In this document: one piece after another, positions 51,138 to 64,000 of the stretch
Layout of the letters: every line of letters starts with the position of its first letter
Position numbering within the stretch: the first letter of the stretch is position 1
Assembly: GCA_936450465.1 (NCBI GenBank)
Contig: OW388296.1
Location: 11,281,867 to 11,345,866, forward strand
Length of the DNA stretch: 64,000 bases
From: Gibbula magus
Taxonomy: Eukaryota; Mollusca; Gastropoda; Trochida; Trochidae
Direction: 5' to 3'
Position numbers and translations under genes: made by a program
Notes under the pieces: generated by a model
What the model saw: only the letters and a program-made list of their open reading frames with translations
Databases searched by the model: none
Told to the model about the DNA's origin: nothing

Positions 51138-52438
51138 AGGTCTTCAAGACTTCCGCTTTGACCTTTGTGCATGGAACCTTTGTAAACAACGTTTTTGGGC
51201 TTTGCACTTCTCAATAATAACTACGGGAACGGTTTCGAAGCAATTTGTAAAAGCAGTAAAAAAAATGTTTTGGGGCTCAAATTTTGTTGGGCCTCAAAGC
51301 ATGATTTTTCGGTGATACATGGTGGCAGAAACATGGCAAGACAGGAAAACACACTTTTGGAGTCTGTACCTCTCAATAAGAACTAAGGACACTGATTTGA
51401 ATTTTTTTTTAACACCAGGAAAAAAAAACGCGTTTTGCTCCGATTGGACCCAAACCTTGATTTTTCTGATCCTCGCCGGATTAGAAAGTTGAGAAATCCA
51501 GGTTGCGCTTTGGACTCTAAAAAAAAAGAAAAAAAAAAAGAAAAAAGTAAAAAGGCCTCCATATATGTATAGCATTGATGCAGACTGGCAGGCTTTACTT
51601 GGTTGTTTTCTTGTGTCTAGTGATTGAATCAGTTGGTCAGCTTTTATATGAGCTATCAAGCGTGATTCTATCTTCAGTAGTTTTCGAACAAAAAATCTCC
51701 AAAGAAAATCCCCTGATAATCGTCAAATGTGTTCATGTCGACATTGTGCTTTAAGGGTCAACTTTTACATGAATACATTCTGAAGTGGACAATTTAAACC
51801 ACAAATGATGAACCGATTGCAATAAACAGAATTCGAATCAAAGATTTCCTTAGCGAGTTATGTCCCTTTGAATGCGAACCCTAAAAATCATTTTTTCAAA
51901 AACTTCAATTTTCAAATTGCTGTGGTTCGTAAACCGCTGAAAATAGACCAATGGTTTGGGGGGGTTCCTTTAAACTACATCATTTCAGCTTTCAAATGAG
52001 CTATTGCATGATGCTGTATGTATTGCCGTTATTTAGGAGAAGATTTTTGAAAACGCGTACCCTCAAACTCGCGAAAGTTCACCAAATTTTCAGTGTTTGT
52101 GAAATAGCAAAAAATCTATTATTACGGCCGAAAACCGCCTAATCGATGGGGAATGTTGTTGCCCACATTTTGGTGAAAGTTTTATGAACATATCTTGAAT
52201 AGTTTTCGAGCTATTGAGGTTTGAAGTTTCAACTTCAAGGGGAGATAACTCAAGAACCAGGACGAAATTAAAAAAAATGGCTCGACAAAATCTAAGTTAG
52301 GACACGGGCTATAATCCCTGAAAATTTCATGCAGATCAGACCAGCCGTTTTACGGGAAAACATGGAACAAAATCGTCGGAATAATAAGGAAAAACACGAT
52401 AACAACAATAGGTCTTCAGACATTCGTCTTGAAGACCT
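51138..52438. mobile_element. Putative non-autonomous DNA element with short TIRs
   Basis: AGGTCTTCAAGAC (51138-51150) and its reverse complement GTCTTGAAGACCT (52426-52438) bound 1.3 kb of non-coding sequence. The right end also forms a local hairpin with AGGTCTTCAGAC (52410-52421). The interior has A- and T-runs (about 51520-51545) and imperfect internal repeats such as CTCTCAATAAGAACTA and CTTCTCAATAATAACTA. No transposase and no clear target duplication, so the class is open. Confidence 0.45.
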
Positions 52439-52554
52439 AATAATAACATTACAACACCAGCGGCTTCTTCCGTAAGTCACTTAGGTTATCTTTGTGAGAT
52501 CCTAAAGAATGGCAGTTAGGTGTTCTATACAATTCCTGGAATGTATCAGCAAAA

Positions 52555-53275
52555 CTGCGTTGGACAAGTTGGTTCAACGCTATAATGAAGATCCAAAGAA
52601 ATCAAAATCGATCAATAAAAATTATGCATTTCTCATGGTAAAGAATTAACCACCGTTTTTAACAGCGATACAATTTTTCATATTCTTACCAGAACACACG
52701 CTTTAAATGGGTCGAAGGCTTACATTCGTTATTGAACTGAGGGATAAAGATGTTGCAGCAAGAACAGTAACACAGGTGACTAGCCGAGTAGATTTCTTCA
52801 ACCACAGCAGTGTTCAAATTCATTTGATATTAAAAAACCGCGATTGAACAGTCTTGCTCAAAATTATGATTAATACAAATCAATAAAGATGTCGTGAAAA
52901 GTAACAGTGCTGAACAAATATTGATGTAGCTTATGGTAACGCGATGATGCTATGAACATGCATGCCAATATACATTTCAGGTTTTAATCGTGAATTTATC
53001 ATGGTAAAGCAGTGACCACTGTCAATCAGCTACACCACGAGTAGCAGCATGGACGACATCGCAACAACTGATACAAAGTGTGAAGGCCATCAGACTGGTC
53101 GAGTTTTCTGCCCTTCTCTTCACCATTAGCAGCGTTGCAACCTGAGAACGGAAACTCGTTAGGACAGTTTCCTTCAAAAATTATTATTAATTTAAATCAA
53201 CAAAGATGTCATACAAGCTACAGAGCTGAACAAATATTGATGTAGCGTATGGTAATTCGATGGCAGGTACAAAAT
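52555..53275. repeat. Degenerate direct repeats, about 310 bp apart
   Basis: The segment around AAATCAATAAAGATG, GCTGAACAAATATTGATGTA and ATGGTAACGCGATG near 52880-52945 recurs diverged at 53195-53265. A TTTCTCATGGTAAAG-like motif at 52630 recurs near 52997. Two to three old tandem copies of a longer unit are likely. Confidence 0.5.
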
Positions 53276-53739
53276 CAAAACAAGTAAATAACTGAATAAT
53301 GAACACTTTTCACATGAAAGACTCGTGTCTTGAGTAATGACATATGTCCACACGAGATGAAAATTTCAACATGATTTAGCTATGGTGCGTTTCTACTTAA
53401 AACTGCTGACTTGCACAATTCGAGGTATACATTTTATTTTAAGATATTTATATTTATACATATATAGATATTTATTTAAATATACAAAGAGTTGCAAGAA
53501 TGGAAATGAATCTTTAAATGCATCTGATAAATCAATTAATGTTTAGTTTCCCATGTCACATCCGTGATATCGTTAGTGAACGAAAACAGCTACTATTATA
53601 TATTCCTGAGTGACAACAAACAGTTTGTTGTTTCCAATATGGTGATTCTTTGGTATTTGTTACTGTCACCATGTATTCATATATCCGATGAACTTGCACA
53701 GCTCAGCATGATTAGAGATGTACGATGAAGAATGTATGA

Positions 53740-54622
53740 TTAACACAACCCTCTATCTCACTCAACCCTCTGTCTCACTCAAAGCTCTGTCTCACACAAC
53801 CCTCAGTCTCACACGACCCTCAGTCTCACACAACACTCTGTCTCATACAACACTCTGTCTCACACGACACTCTGTCTCATCAACCCTCTGTCTCATCAAC
53901 CCTCTGTCTCACACAACCCTCTGTCTCACACAACCCTCTGTCTCACACAACACTCTGTCTCACACAACACTCTGTCTCACACAACAGTCTGTCTCACACA
54001 ACGCTTAGTCTCACACAACACTCTGTCTCACACAACATTCTGTCTCACACAACACTCTGTCTCACACAACCCTCAGTCTCACACAACCCTCAGTCTCAAA
54101 CAACCCTCTGTCTCACACAACACTCTGTCTCACACAACTCTGTCTCACACAACAACTCAGTCTCACACAACCCTCAGTCTCACACAACCCTCAGTCTCAC
54201 ACAACCCTCTGTCTCACACAACGCTCTGTCTCACACAACACTCTGTCTCACACAACACTCTGTCCCACACAACCCTCAGTCTCACACAACCCTCAGTCTC
54301 ACACAACCCTCAGTCTCACACAACACTCTGTCTCACACAGCCCTCTGTCTCACACAGCCCTCAGTCTCACCCAACCCTCAGTCTCACACAACCCTCAGTC
54401 TCACACAACACTCTGTCTCACACAACACTCTGTCTCACACAGCCCTCTGTCTCACACAGCCCTCAGTCTCACACATCCCTCAGTCTCACACAACCCTCAG
54501 TCTCACACAACACTCTGTCTCACACAACACTCTGTCTCACACAACACTCTGTCTCACACAAAACTCTGTCTCACACAACACTCTGTCTCACACAACCCTC
54601 AGTCTCACACAACCCTCTAACC
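53740..54622. repeat. Minisatellite, 17-bp unit
   Basis: About 50 copies of CTCTGTCTCACACAACA, with CCCTCAGTCTCACACAA variants in blocks. Strongly strand-asymmetric: the + strand is almost free of G outside CTGT and CAGT. The 96-codon frame at 53718-54008 is a by-product. Confidence 0.95.
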
Positions 54623-57350
54623 ATTGGTTCCAACTAGCAGTGAGCCGACATAAGTCTCCGACCGACTGATGTTCCAGATCTGGACTTCCATTAATTTGAT
54701 AAGGCATTCTGTCTGATTAATTTAGAAACCTTATGCGTAGTAATCACGTACTGCTTTTGGAAGTAAAGCTTCCAGCATTCTTCTGATCAATTGTAATTTA
54801 ACGACTTCACATTCCAAAATCTACTTAAATGATTCTAGCTCTCATCGATGTTTTTTATAAACTTACGCTGGAATTCATATTACGTCGACTTTGACTCTCA
54901 TATGGATTGATGTTAATCTAGAGTATTGGTGATGAAGTTGTATAAAGCGTACATCTCTACAGATCGCTGTTCCCATGCCTAACGTTCTGTGGTTTGACCG
55001 AATATAGAGAGCACGAAAGGTTATTCAGGCAAATCAAGCATGCACTCTGATTTCATTTAATCTGTATTAGTCAATGAAGTATGTCAGTGTTGTCAATAGT
55101 TTATATTGTCCATATTCAGCAAAAGCTGAAGCCAGACATTGGCCAGTTATAGTGCGAACTGAATACGAACTTCCGATTACGCAATAGTGTCTCACTATCG
55201 GAATACTTCAGGAACTAACGACAGAAAAAAATTCTTTTGGAAAAGCTATGTCTCCCGTTATCAGAATTAATGACTATTGTATCACTCACTTCATCGCACA
55301 AACATCTACAAATTCCTCTTTTCCTCTGCTTACAAATCAACATTTTATAAGTGATTTACGACTGATCACCAAACATTAAAACCACAAATCAAGTACATCA
55401 CATAATCTTCTTCTCAATAAGCTCTGAACACAGAACGATAGTTTGTGAGTAAGATTAAAACGTTGTGATACATTATCTGCACACATATGGAAATAATAAA
55501 TAAATTTCACCTGTCAGAGATACACAATGAGCGCGTTCTTGCAGGTAAATGATTCATATGGAAGCCACATATGCCACATGCCAGTAATCATGTGAACAGG
55601 ATGTTATCTCTTATTATGACATAAATGTTAGATTATCTAGGAAAAATTATAGATCTACCCGGACCTCGTGTCAACCCTTCATAACGATGTCATCTTTCTA
55701 CATCGTTCACTCGACAAATGCTAATCCCATAATGACATCAACTTCATATGACAATTACCATTATCTCTTTTTTGAGGTATTGGATATTGGACAATCAAGT
55801 AACGAAGCAAAATTTGCACATTTACCACCAGATAAAGTGTATAGTGCTAGTTCTTTTGAAAGTCACCATTCACAGGACGGTCCCCTTTTTCACTGTAAAT
55901 TCAAATCATGTGGCCAATCAATTGCATAGGCATGTCGCGTTATGCATTGCAAAATCTGCGAAGTAACAAACAAAGGATAGTAAAAGACGTAATTGTCGAC
56001 GTAAACAGACTTCAAACACTTTGGCTTCCAAATAATCCGGGATAGTTTAAGGTAATTGACAATGTTATATTGTTATAATTTACTGATGGTAGGAGTATTG
56101 TTCCTTGTTAAGATCATGTATATTGCTCACGATAGTCGCCCATGTCCCATTTGATTACTATCAATCAATTACTTCCGATGGAATAAGTGAAAAAGAGAGC
56201 ACAACTGATCATCATAATTCAACGGATATTACTGAACTATTACTTTAGTGTATACTAAGTGTAGTGTGAAGGAAACTATGAACCCTAGCAGGCAACCAAT
56301 ATTCGACATTTTTTTAAATTGCTGTTTTCAGTTATAATCTTAAAATGCATTTGAAACGGATACAAGGTGAATATTCAGCAGCGTTGTAGCGAAATCAACG
56401 TCAGCAGCACGACTTGTCAATCTAACAGACTCCGAACTGTATAAGACCATTATCAGCTCTTGAACAGAAGTAGGGTTTGAACACAGAACACGTAATGCTG
56501 TCAGTCAGTTCCTGATTTCTCTTATAGGATCCACAAACATCTCTAAAAGAGTAGGGATATGGAATGGAATATCTGAAGATTTTGATTTAATTGTAACAGA
56601 AATACAATACTTACAAATACATTACAGTTAATTTCAATGATTATGTTATTCTTAACATGATTAGTTCGAGTCTGGTTATGTCAAGTGCTAGAACAGATTA
56701 CATAATTCAATATGTGGACATATATTGGATTTAATAGATAAGACGTATTACCAGTCTCAATACACATTATATTATAATATTGTTTTATCATGGCGACATT
56801 TGTTTTAACGATTGTTTTAAAAAGATAATCAAACAAGCAATTGAACCCAAAAGATCGTCTTGGTTTAATAATGACACATTCATATTAAGGTATAAATTTA
56901 AGCATGATTCCTACAAATAGAAAAACAAATAATAATAATTTGGCAAATCAACTTTTGACCCTTTTGATAACCATTTAATGGAGCATGAATAATTGCATTA
57001 TCAAATCCGCTTACTATTCATGTGACAAATCGGCAATTTAAAGGTAGACCGGAGGCTGTATCGCACATGTTAGTAACTAAATACGTTATGAATTACTAGT
57101 GTGCGGTGTCATACTTCAAAGTTGTATGACACATTGAATACTTCTTATCAGAAAACTGTTAACATTGTTCCTGTCGCTGTACAATGCCACAGGTACAAGT
57201 CACAACAAACAGTCACTGTGACTGTGTCAACAAAGTGAGTTCCTCCCCATAGTTGAATGATTCATTAGCCTAGTATACTCATGTCATGTCTACCGTCATA
57301 ACAGTATTGCTTTTAGTAAACATTAGATGGACTTCTGCGTACTGAGTTCA
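54623..57350. other. No recognisable gene
   Basis: AT-rich sequence. The + frame 55687-55929 and the one overlapping it have no domain or convincing splice sites. No arrays or inverted repeats were noticed. Confidence 0.4.
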
Positions 57351-57360
57351 TCAGCAACAC

Positions 57361-57631
57361 TCAAAGTAGCTTTTGCTGATCCCGCCTTGTTAGTTGCAAG
57401 CCTTTGAATTGTGTTTTATCGCTTAGTGATGGTCTCTGATTAGAGAGGTAGTAAAGATGTAACGAGTACATGGCCTCAGAGCTTAGTCTCGTCAGGAAAT
57501 TCTCGCGATATGTCACGAGACCTTTCATCTGTTCCTTCAGCTCACTAGCAAATTCATTTCTGCTCAAACAGCCATATATGCCATTCGTTCTGAGTTGAAC
57601 ATAACATCTTGATTTTGTATACGTTGTCCTA
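57361..57631 (-). CDS. Candidate 3'-terminal exon, unknown product
   Basis: On the - strand an acceptor (CTGATTTGTCTGTAG, ending near 57632) opens a frame that runs to a stop at 57361. It reads YVQLRTNGIYGCLSRNEF, then ELKEQMKGLVTYRENFL, then a basic end RRDQQKLL. The charge pattern is protein-like and the composition less AT-biased than its neighbours. An in-frame stop lies just upstream of the acceptor. No family is recognised, no partner exon was found and no poly(A) signal follows closely. Confidence 0.25.
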
Positions 57632-57639
57632 CAGACAAA

Positions 57640-60600
57640 TCAGCCTGGAATGTGTATGTGATTTAATCATGTAGGATTACCTAACGTCAAAATGTTTTTA
57701 TCTGATCAATAATGAGGGCACAGAGTATTAACCACACACAACCAATGTTAAATAATAAAATACCAATATTACAGATATCTTTAGAACTGGTTTCACGTAT
57801 TCCATTCACTGAAAACGTGGATGAATCAACAGAACAAATCGTCTGTTGTCATTCCTGCTTCAATACACACAGTACCAGTTTCCTATTACAGATTAGTTCA
57901 ATACCAAACTATATGTTAACTGTGTCATGTTCGTGTTTGATTGTATGTGCGTGAGTGAATCAGTGGGACCAGTGAGTTTGACAGCAAACGCATGTCCGTG
58001 TTGTTATATGTCAATGTGTGAACTGTGAACTTATTAGCAGATGAACTTATGATTCCCACTATCTCCTCTTGGATCTAGAATTTTCATCTAAGTTTTTAAT
58101 TATAGTTTATGACTTTTAACGATAAATGAAATCAGGTGATCCTAACCTCAAGGCATGCTAATATACATATGTCACTGATAATACTTGTTTTTAAAGGTCG
58201 ATAGTCACACCACATTAATGTTTAAATGGCTGCTATGGAAGCAACAGATTCAGTTATTTATGTTAGAGATGATGCAGGAAAATCTACTTTGAAATCTGAT
58301 TCTCCTTCTCTCGGCATAGAAACAAATTTATCAAACCACAAACATAATTATTTACAAAACCGCACACATGAATACTACTTCTACTAAAACTTATAATAAT
58401 AACAATGACGACGATGACGATTGCGACGGCGATGATGACGCTGGCGATGGGGATAGTAACAAACTTTAATTGAGCACGAATCCATGCTCAATGTGCTCCC
58501 TGCATTATCACCCTGCATGGTCTAACTCAAACTGCCCAAAACAGTGCTAGTAGTCATCACCAACACATTGTTTACTAGATACCCACTTGTTCTTCTAGGT
58601 TAACAGATGCTTACTTCGAATAACGTAGTTTTACCCAATGGGAACACTTAACTTGTTAGTTTCTCAATGAACCTTCAGACTTTCAGTTAATTATACTGAT
58701 CATTGTTGCTGACTTTTGCTGATAGCGTCGAGGAATTAGTTTTATGCATGATGAAATGAAATATCGTCGTGCTGTATATACATAATACATATAGTATACA
58801 GAGTTATACTAAATATTGTTTAACAACAAATTGTTCGACCTTACTTGTTGGGGATAATGGATAAGCTACTGCTACAGTCAGTGCAATTAGAGGCCGACTC
58901 TGAGGGCGTGTTTTCAAATCTCGCAAGGGACTCTTCCCGACAAAATGTGTAAGAATTTGAACTTTAGAAATTTAGATCCCAAACATAGCAATGTTACAAT
59001 TGGCATATATGTCTGAAGGTTATACACGTTATATAAAGTTCACAAATATACATAATGTTACATTAGTATTCACTGGTTGATTTTGAAGATATTCACATGG
59101 CGAACATTGAATCTGTAAATTGTTTTAAAATGTACAAACTTGTTCTCGAGACTTAACTACACAATGGGCATAAACGTTCAAAGTTCTCTTTTTCAGAAAA
59201 CTCCCCTTTCAACACGTTTTGATTTTTATAAACCATTAGGATGACTGATCTACACAAATCAGGAACTTATTCATTACTACTGATATGCGGTGTGAACTCA
59301 TTATTTGTGCACATGCCATGTCAAATCATACACTGGCACAGACAGATCAATGTTACTCCTGAAGTGGGCGTATCTTCTCAGATATATTTTCTGATATTGT
59401 TGACCTATATTCTAACTCCACAAAGGTTTCTGCAGGAAAAGGGACTCAACTCGCTGCAATCACAGTTACCTATGATTACCAATATTGATTTTTATGTTAC
59501 AAAATAATTAAAATTTAAGTCCAAGTCGTGCTTTTCCTCATATAGTCGCAAAGTAGAAACTTTCTATATCGAACTTATAAACCACACAATTAATTAGCAG
59601 TTACGCAACTTAAAGTTGCCAATGTCTTAGTGATTATCCATGTTCAGGGCTCTTTATTGATATAAGCTTAAATGAACACTAATAATGTCACCTAATCGTG
59701 TTTCATGCGAGAGTTTTGTGAAACCGTGAGCGAATCTACAGTATTGTCTCGCTCCTCCCAGTCAGCTGATAGTATGTATTGGAGGTAGTTTTATTAAACC
59801 GTGTTGTTACCAAGGAATTCCTTGTGTCAAACATGATATATTTCAGTTCATGAACTAGGGTGGTTTTCGTATCCACATTGTTTACTTATTAACAAGCAAC
59901 ATATTTAAAACATACAGCTGACATTCACGAAAGTCGTTAAGGCATAATACACGGTGTTGTTCAAAACTAGTTGAACAGAACATGATCTAGCCCATCAATT
60001 TTTTATTGGTTTTTATTACTTCTTTAACTGTAAAACTTGGATTTAAGGATTGCCATTGTTTCTTCGAAAGTTACTGAACCAATAACAGTGATACAAAATA
60101 CATACATTACTGACAAAACAAAAACATACATTGTGTTCCATAATTCATTTACTCCTTCCAAATTTGTTTTCAAATACTGTAAGTCCTAGTATGGTGTCCA
60201 TAGCTTGTATACCACAAACAGCCAATGAACATAGTAATGTTCCCCTCAGAGAGGAACATAATAAGGGATCGAAGCTTTCTCTTTGAATGGTATCTCTTCT
60301 TTTTGCTAAATACAGTTCCTTCACAGCAGTAAACGTTGTATTTAATTAAAGTAAAGTAAATGTAATTAAACAAAACATAATGATGGTCTAATTCACTCCA
60401 CTTTAATGGGTATATTAAATTATGTCTATGAGTTGTCCTTATCTCCATCTATAAATGTAATTCCGTTTAAAACTTTGATTTGTAATTCATTAACTATATA
60501 ATATAATTATGAGGTCTAAACAGGAACATTAACTATTTTAAACAGAAATGAATACCTTTGGTAATTCACTTCCAATAAACTCTACATTTACTTTCTTTCG

Positions 60601-63580
60601 ATATTGATATCCAGTAAAATGAATAATGTAAAAAATAATTTAAATATCCGACCTAACGGTGACCGTTATTCTCTCTTCTGATGATTTATTTGCAATGAAT
60701 AATGTAGGTTTGTAAATTGTAATTTTACAAACTGAACTAAATAAAATTAAATGCAAGTTATTATATTAAAAACCATTACCGTCAGATTGAATCATTCCAA
60801 CTGCTTTGAGCATATCAACAGTTGAACATTGGAAATGTAGTTTTGCTGAATGAATATATACTTGATGTATTACACAATGACAGATTAAAGATTAAAACAA
60901 ACATGTCACTTAAATGAGAGTAAGTAAACGCACTCAGGAGCTAAATTAAAAACTTAATATAGAAGGTCAGTTGTCATTGTATTGAAGTAATATGAATATC
61001 CGTACACGATCTCAAGTTTAAACATAAACTAAGAAGAGATGAATTAAGCAGCTGAAAAACGTGCAATCCTGTTTTATGGATGAAGTTCTCTATTCTCCCA
61101 AAACAAATAGAAACATTAACAAGATCAGCTTTGAGGACAGAAGTTATTAAGGAGAGTAATCATTTCTTAGTTCTACTGTTCTATCAATAATCTCGTGTTA
61201 TTTGTCCAACTAATTTGTATTAATGATAGTGATGATTGTAACGTTATCTAGAAAAACAACTCCAATTTTTAACATTATTCAGATTAATAGACATTGAGGA
61301 GAGAGTATCCGGAAATCGAATCGAAAAAGATTACATTTTTATGGCACCATTTTATAGGTGTGCATAAACCCAAACACATGGTTTAAAATTCCCTAAGCAG
61401 TATCGGAAACTGTTAATATTACGCTAGCCTCCTGTATGACATGGTCATAGGTCAACGTCTTCATTATCTTGTATTGTGCTTATTGTCCCCTTTAAATACA
61501 ATGCATAACATCAGTGATGAATGAAAATTACCTGAATGGGTAGAAATTTCACTGTATAGCTCTAAGGACTTCACTTTCCGAATTTAAACTTTCGTGAATG
61601 GCAGTCTCTTTCTAAAACTTAGTGTTATAAGTAGTAGCTATTAAAGTGATTGCCCAAATCAGTATCTCTCAATTAGTTTTCCAACCATCAAGGTTATGAA
61701 ACGTTTTTTTTAGCAGAATCTAATATAAAATAATCACAGTGTATTCTCATTTTGAATATGGAGAAAATGGTAATGTAACTACCGGTATGTTACTATACAT
61801 TACATCACTGCAAACCATCTAAAGAAACAAAACTGACAGATACAACAACTTAGGACGTAATATTCATCCCTGCCAAATTACATACAGTGTTAAAGTACTA
61901 TACTAATGATATATAATAATAAAATATGAGTAAATAAGTAAATAAGTAACTAGCAGAATATTTTAAAAGTTTGAAGGGTAAAACTGTTCACGATCAGATG
62001 GTAGACGGTTTTCCAAAGAAAAAATGCAACACGATATTACTTACTTAATTAGGCTATTTATACACATATTCAAGAATGAATTCTTCCCACCATATCAGGC
62101 AGAGGAAATAGCACATCAATAATAATGTATAATTCACAGTCGCGTTGCAACTTTTCCAATTTCATAATAAAAAAGTTTCTCAGTGTAATGTCGTTTATAG
62201 TTCATCTCGTAATGAGGAAGTGATTTTATTTCTCACTTACATGTGCTACGGTATTCTTAAAAATATGGATTTTAAGACAAACCATTTTGCAGAAATTGTG
62301 AAAGAAAACGTAAAGCATAATGTTGATGTTAAATTAAAACTTTCATATAAAAAAATAGTAACAAAAAAGTTCATGCAGTCAATTAACTGCATTATCCGAC
62401 AGATATCATATTATATATTGTAATAGGTGTATCTTAACTTTTATCCAGCTGTAAATGTACATGAAAACAAAAAATATTGTGCTATTAATTTTACATCTCC
62501 AATGCAGAACTCCTTACCATACCGTCGAGCCCGAAGCTGTGACAGAAAGTGTATGATATATTGAAACAATATTTGACACCAATTCGTCAATGTATAAGTG
62601 ATTACTTGAATTAAATATTGATATGTTGGAATTCTTAAATTAAATCGATTTGTTATGACCGAATTACTACGTATTTTGAAAAACGTCTTTTCCTTTCTTT
62701 GGCAAAATGTCTCATAACATTGTTTGGAGCAAAGTATAATTGCAATGGCCCATCAACCTTTCTGAGACATGTGTATGGTCATCGATTAATGGGATAACGA
62801 AAAAACATTTGCTCTACATTTGGAATTTCCAAACCGTAAAACTTGCTGTTGGTTATGATGAAACATTCAACTTTCTGCAGTCAAACCGGACGTTCCAATG
62901 GCGAATTCAACTGACAATATTGGTGAGCAATTATGTTAGCCATGGGAAAACGGAAATGGGATTGATTTGTTAAAATCTTTCATCTCTCTCAACTCAAGAA
63001 ACAGTTCGTCGAAGTGTTATAAAAGTATCTTTGTTAATCATCAGAGCTTAGCTGATGACTTAAACAGACAAAATCTCATGAGGCCACACGATGATTAAAA
63101 TCAAACGTTTTCACATGTTTACCAGACCAGACACGGTATATTTTGTTGCAAATATCAACATGTTTAAAAAAGTGTTAAGCTGATAAATATGATAATGCTT
63201 TACAAATCCATATTATTTTTTAAGGATTTTTTAAACTTATTTTCTACAATAAGGGTGAGGTGGGGGGAGCAAATTTAAACATCTTTCCATTTCTGTTGTG
63301 TCATTCTCCCACTCTTTCTTTTTTATATAACCACTGTAAAGCTATTCAAATCTTGCCCAGCCGTTATCTAACTTTACTTCATCAAGGAATATGTTAAAGT
63401 TGAATAAACATAAACATCAAGTGCATGTCTACAAATACAAGCTCTTCCTATGAATTCAAAACAGACTTATCTTTGAGGATGTTAGTGCACGAAAGGTTAC
63501 AAAATGAGGTTTTTAGATTTAGATCGAGTTAAATGTGTATATTTAACCATTGACTGACGACATTCAATACGAAATATATT
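57640..63580. other. No recognisable gene; small trinucleotide patch
   Basis: AT-rich. A GATGAC-type trinucleotide patch lies at about 58402-58455 (GACGACGATGACGATTGCGA). Frames at 59241-59507, 60170-60448, 62145-62423 and 62740-62973 are AT-biased (Lys, Asn, Ile, Tyr) with no domain. Confidence 0.4.
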
Positions 63581-63793
63581 ATGTGTAAGTTACTGAGACA
63601 ACAGTTTAACTGTTCCCCTCTTCCTGAGGCAAGTTGAGAAGATTATAATCATGTCCGCAGTTTCATTTCCGTGAGTATTTAAATGACTGCAAACACCATA
63701 CACAATGCCTTTGATAACCCATGTACGGGAACCGTTATGAAGGTTGACTTCCTCGGATTGGCAGGCAAAGTGATCAGGAGTGATCATTGTCAC

Positions 63794-63848
63794 CTGTTCT
63801 GATCCTCGTCTGTAGGGGGTAGAGATGGGAGAGTAATCGCTGTCTTGA
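63794..63848 (-). CDS. Candidate internal exon, unknown product
   Basis: On the - strand, acceptor ATTCACATTTGCAG, 55 bp encoding SQDSDYSPISTPYRRGSE, then CAG/GTGACA as donor. The frame stays open past that donor (TPDHFACQSEEVNLHNGSR and on to 63590), so a longer exon is possible. The peptide is compositionally protein-like and the region is richer in GC than its flanks. It lies at the window edge, so a gene on the - strand may start beyond 64000. No family is recognised. Confidence 0.28.
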
Positions 63849-64000
63849 CTGCAAATGTGAATATAAAGGTATGGAGTAATATGTAATTTCTGATTGTATC
63901 GTATCATGATAGGGTGCCATGATAACACCTCCTATTTCCAATCAAGAATGTTCTTCATAAAATTGCTAACTTTAACTCCTTTTAACAGAAAATTACACAT

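Overview
The window looks like a piece of a mollusc genome, most likely a marine gastropod close to abalone (Haliotis). It is AT-rich and intron-rich. It carries a tRNA-derived SINE whose 3' end has the GGCGTTAAACCC-(ACTC)n tail that I associate with Haliotis sequences. It is full of minisatellites and small inverted-repeat transposons. The organism call is an inference from repeats; no marker gene supports it. No bacterial-style genes, rRNA genes, functional tRNA genes or CRISPR arrays were seen.

One multi-exon gene can be assembled by hand on the + strand, although none of its exons is longer than about 340 bp. It has a signal-peptide exon (8376-8445), a V-type immunoglobulin exon (38705-39046), a second Ig exon (39649-39975), a short two-cysteine linker exon (41194-41265) and a last exon ending in a short hydrophobic tail (42180-42268). 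Every junction is GT/AG and phase 1. The reading frame stays open across all five exons (900 bp, 299 aa) and stops directly after the hydrophobic tail, as in a GPI-anchored cell-surface protein. A possible alternative last exon (43763-43860) would replace the tail with a second two-cysteine peptide. A polyadenylation signal lies at 44694. The first intron is about 30 kb and holds most of the repeats.

Layout: 1-8.3 kb has no clear gene, several foldback elements and a CRE-rich patch. Positions 8.4-44.7 kb are the Ig gene. Its intron 1 contains minisatellites at 8.8, 10.3, 24, 25.7 and 28 kb, two SINE copies, a recent 994-bp tandem duplication (14443-16430), a TA microsatellite, a Tc1/mariner-type MITE (30747-31251) and two related MITEs (34552 and 37813). 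Positions 46.4-49.1 kb hold a large 39-bp minisatellite broken by a foldback insertion. Positions 50.2-52.4 kb hold two inverted-repeat elements, one with a hammerhead-ribozyme-like core. Positions 53.7-54.6 kb are a 17-bp minisatellite. Positions 54.6-64 kb are mostly unremarkable, with two weak candidate exons on the - strand (57.4-57.6 and 63.8 kb).

Most of the longer open frames are by-products of tandem repeats whose unit is a multiple of three, so they are not reported as genes. All family assignments were made by eye; no database search or splice predictor was run.
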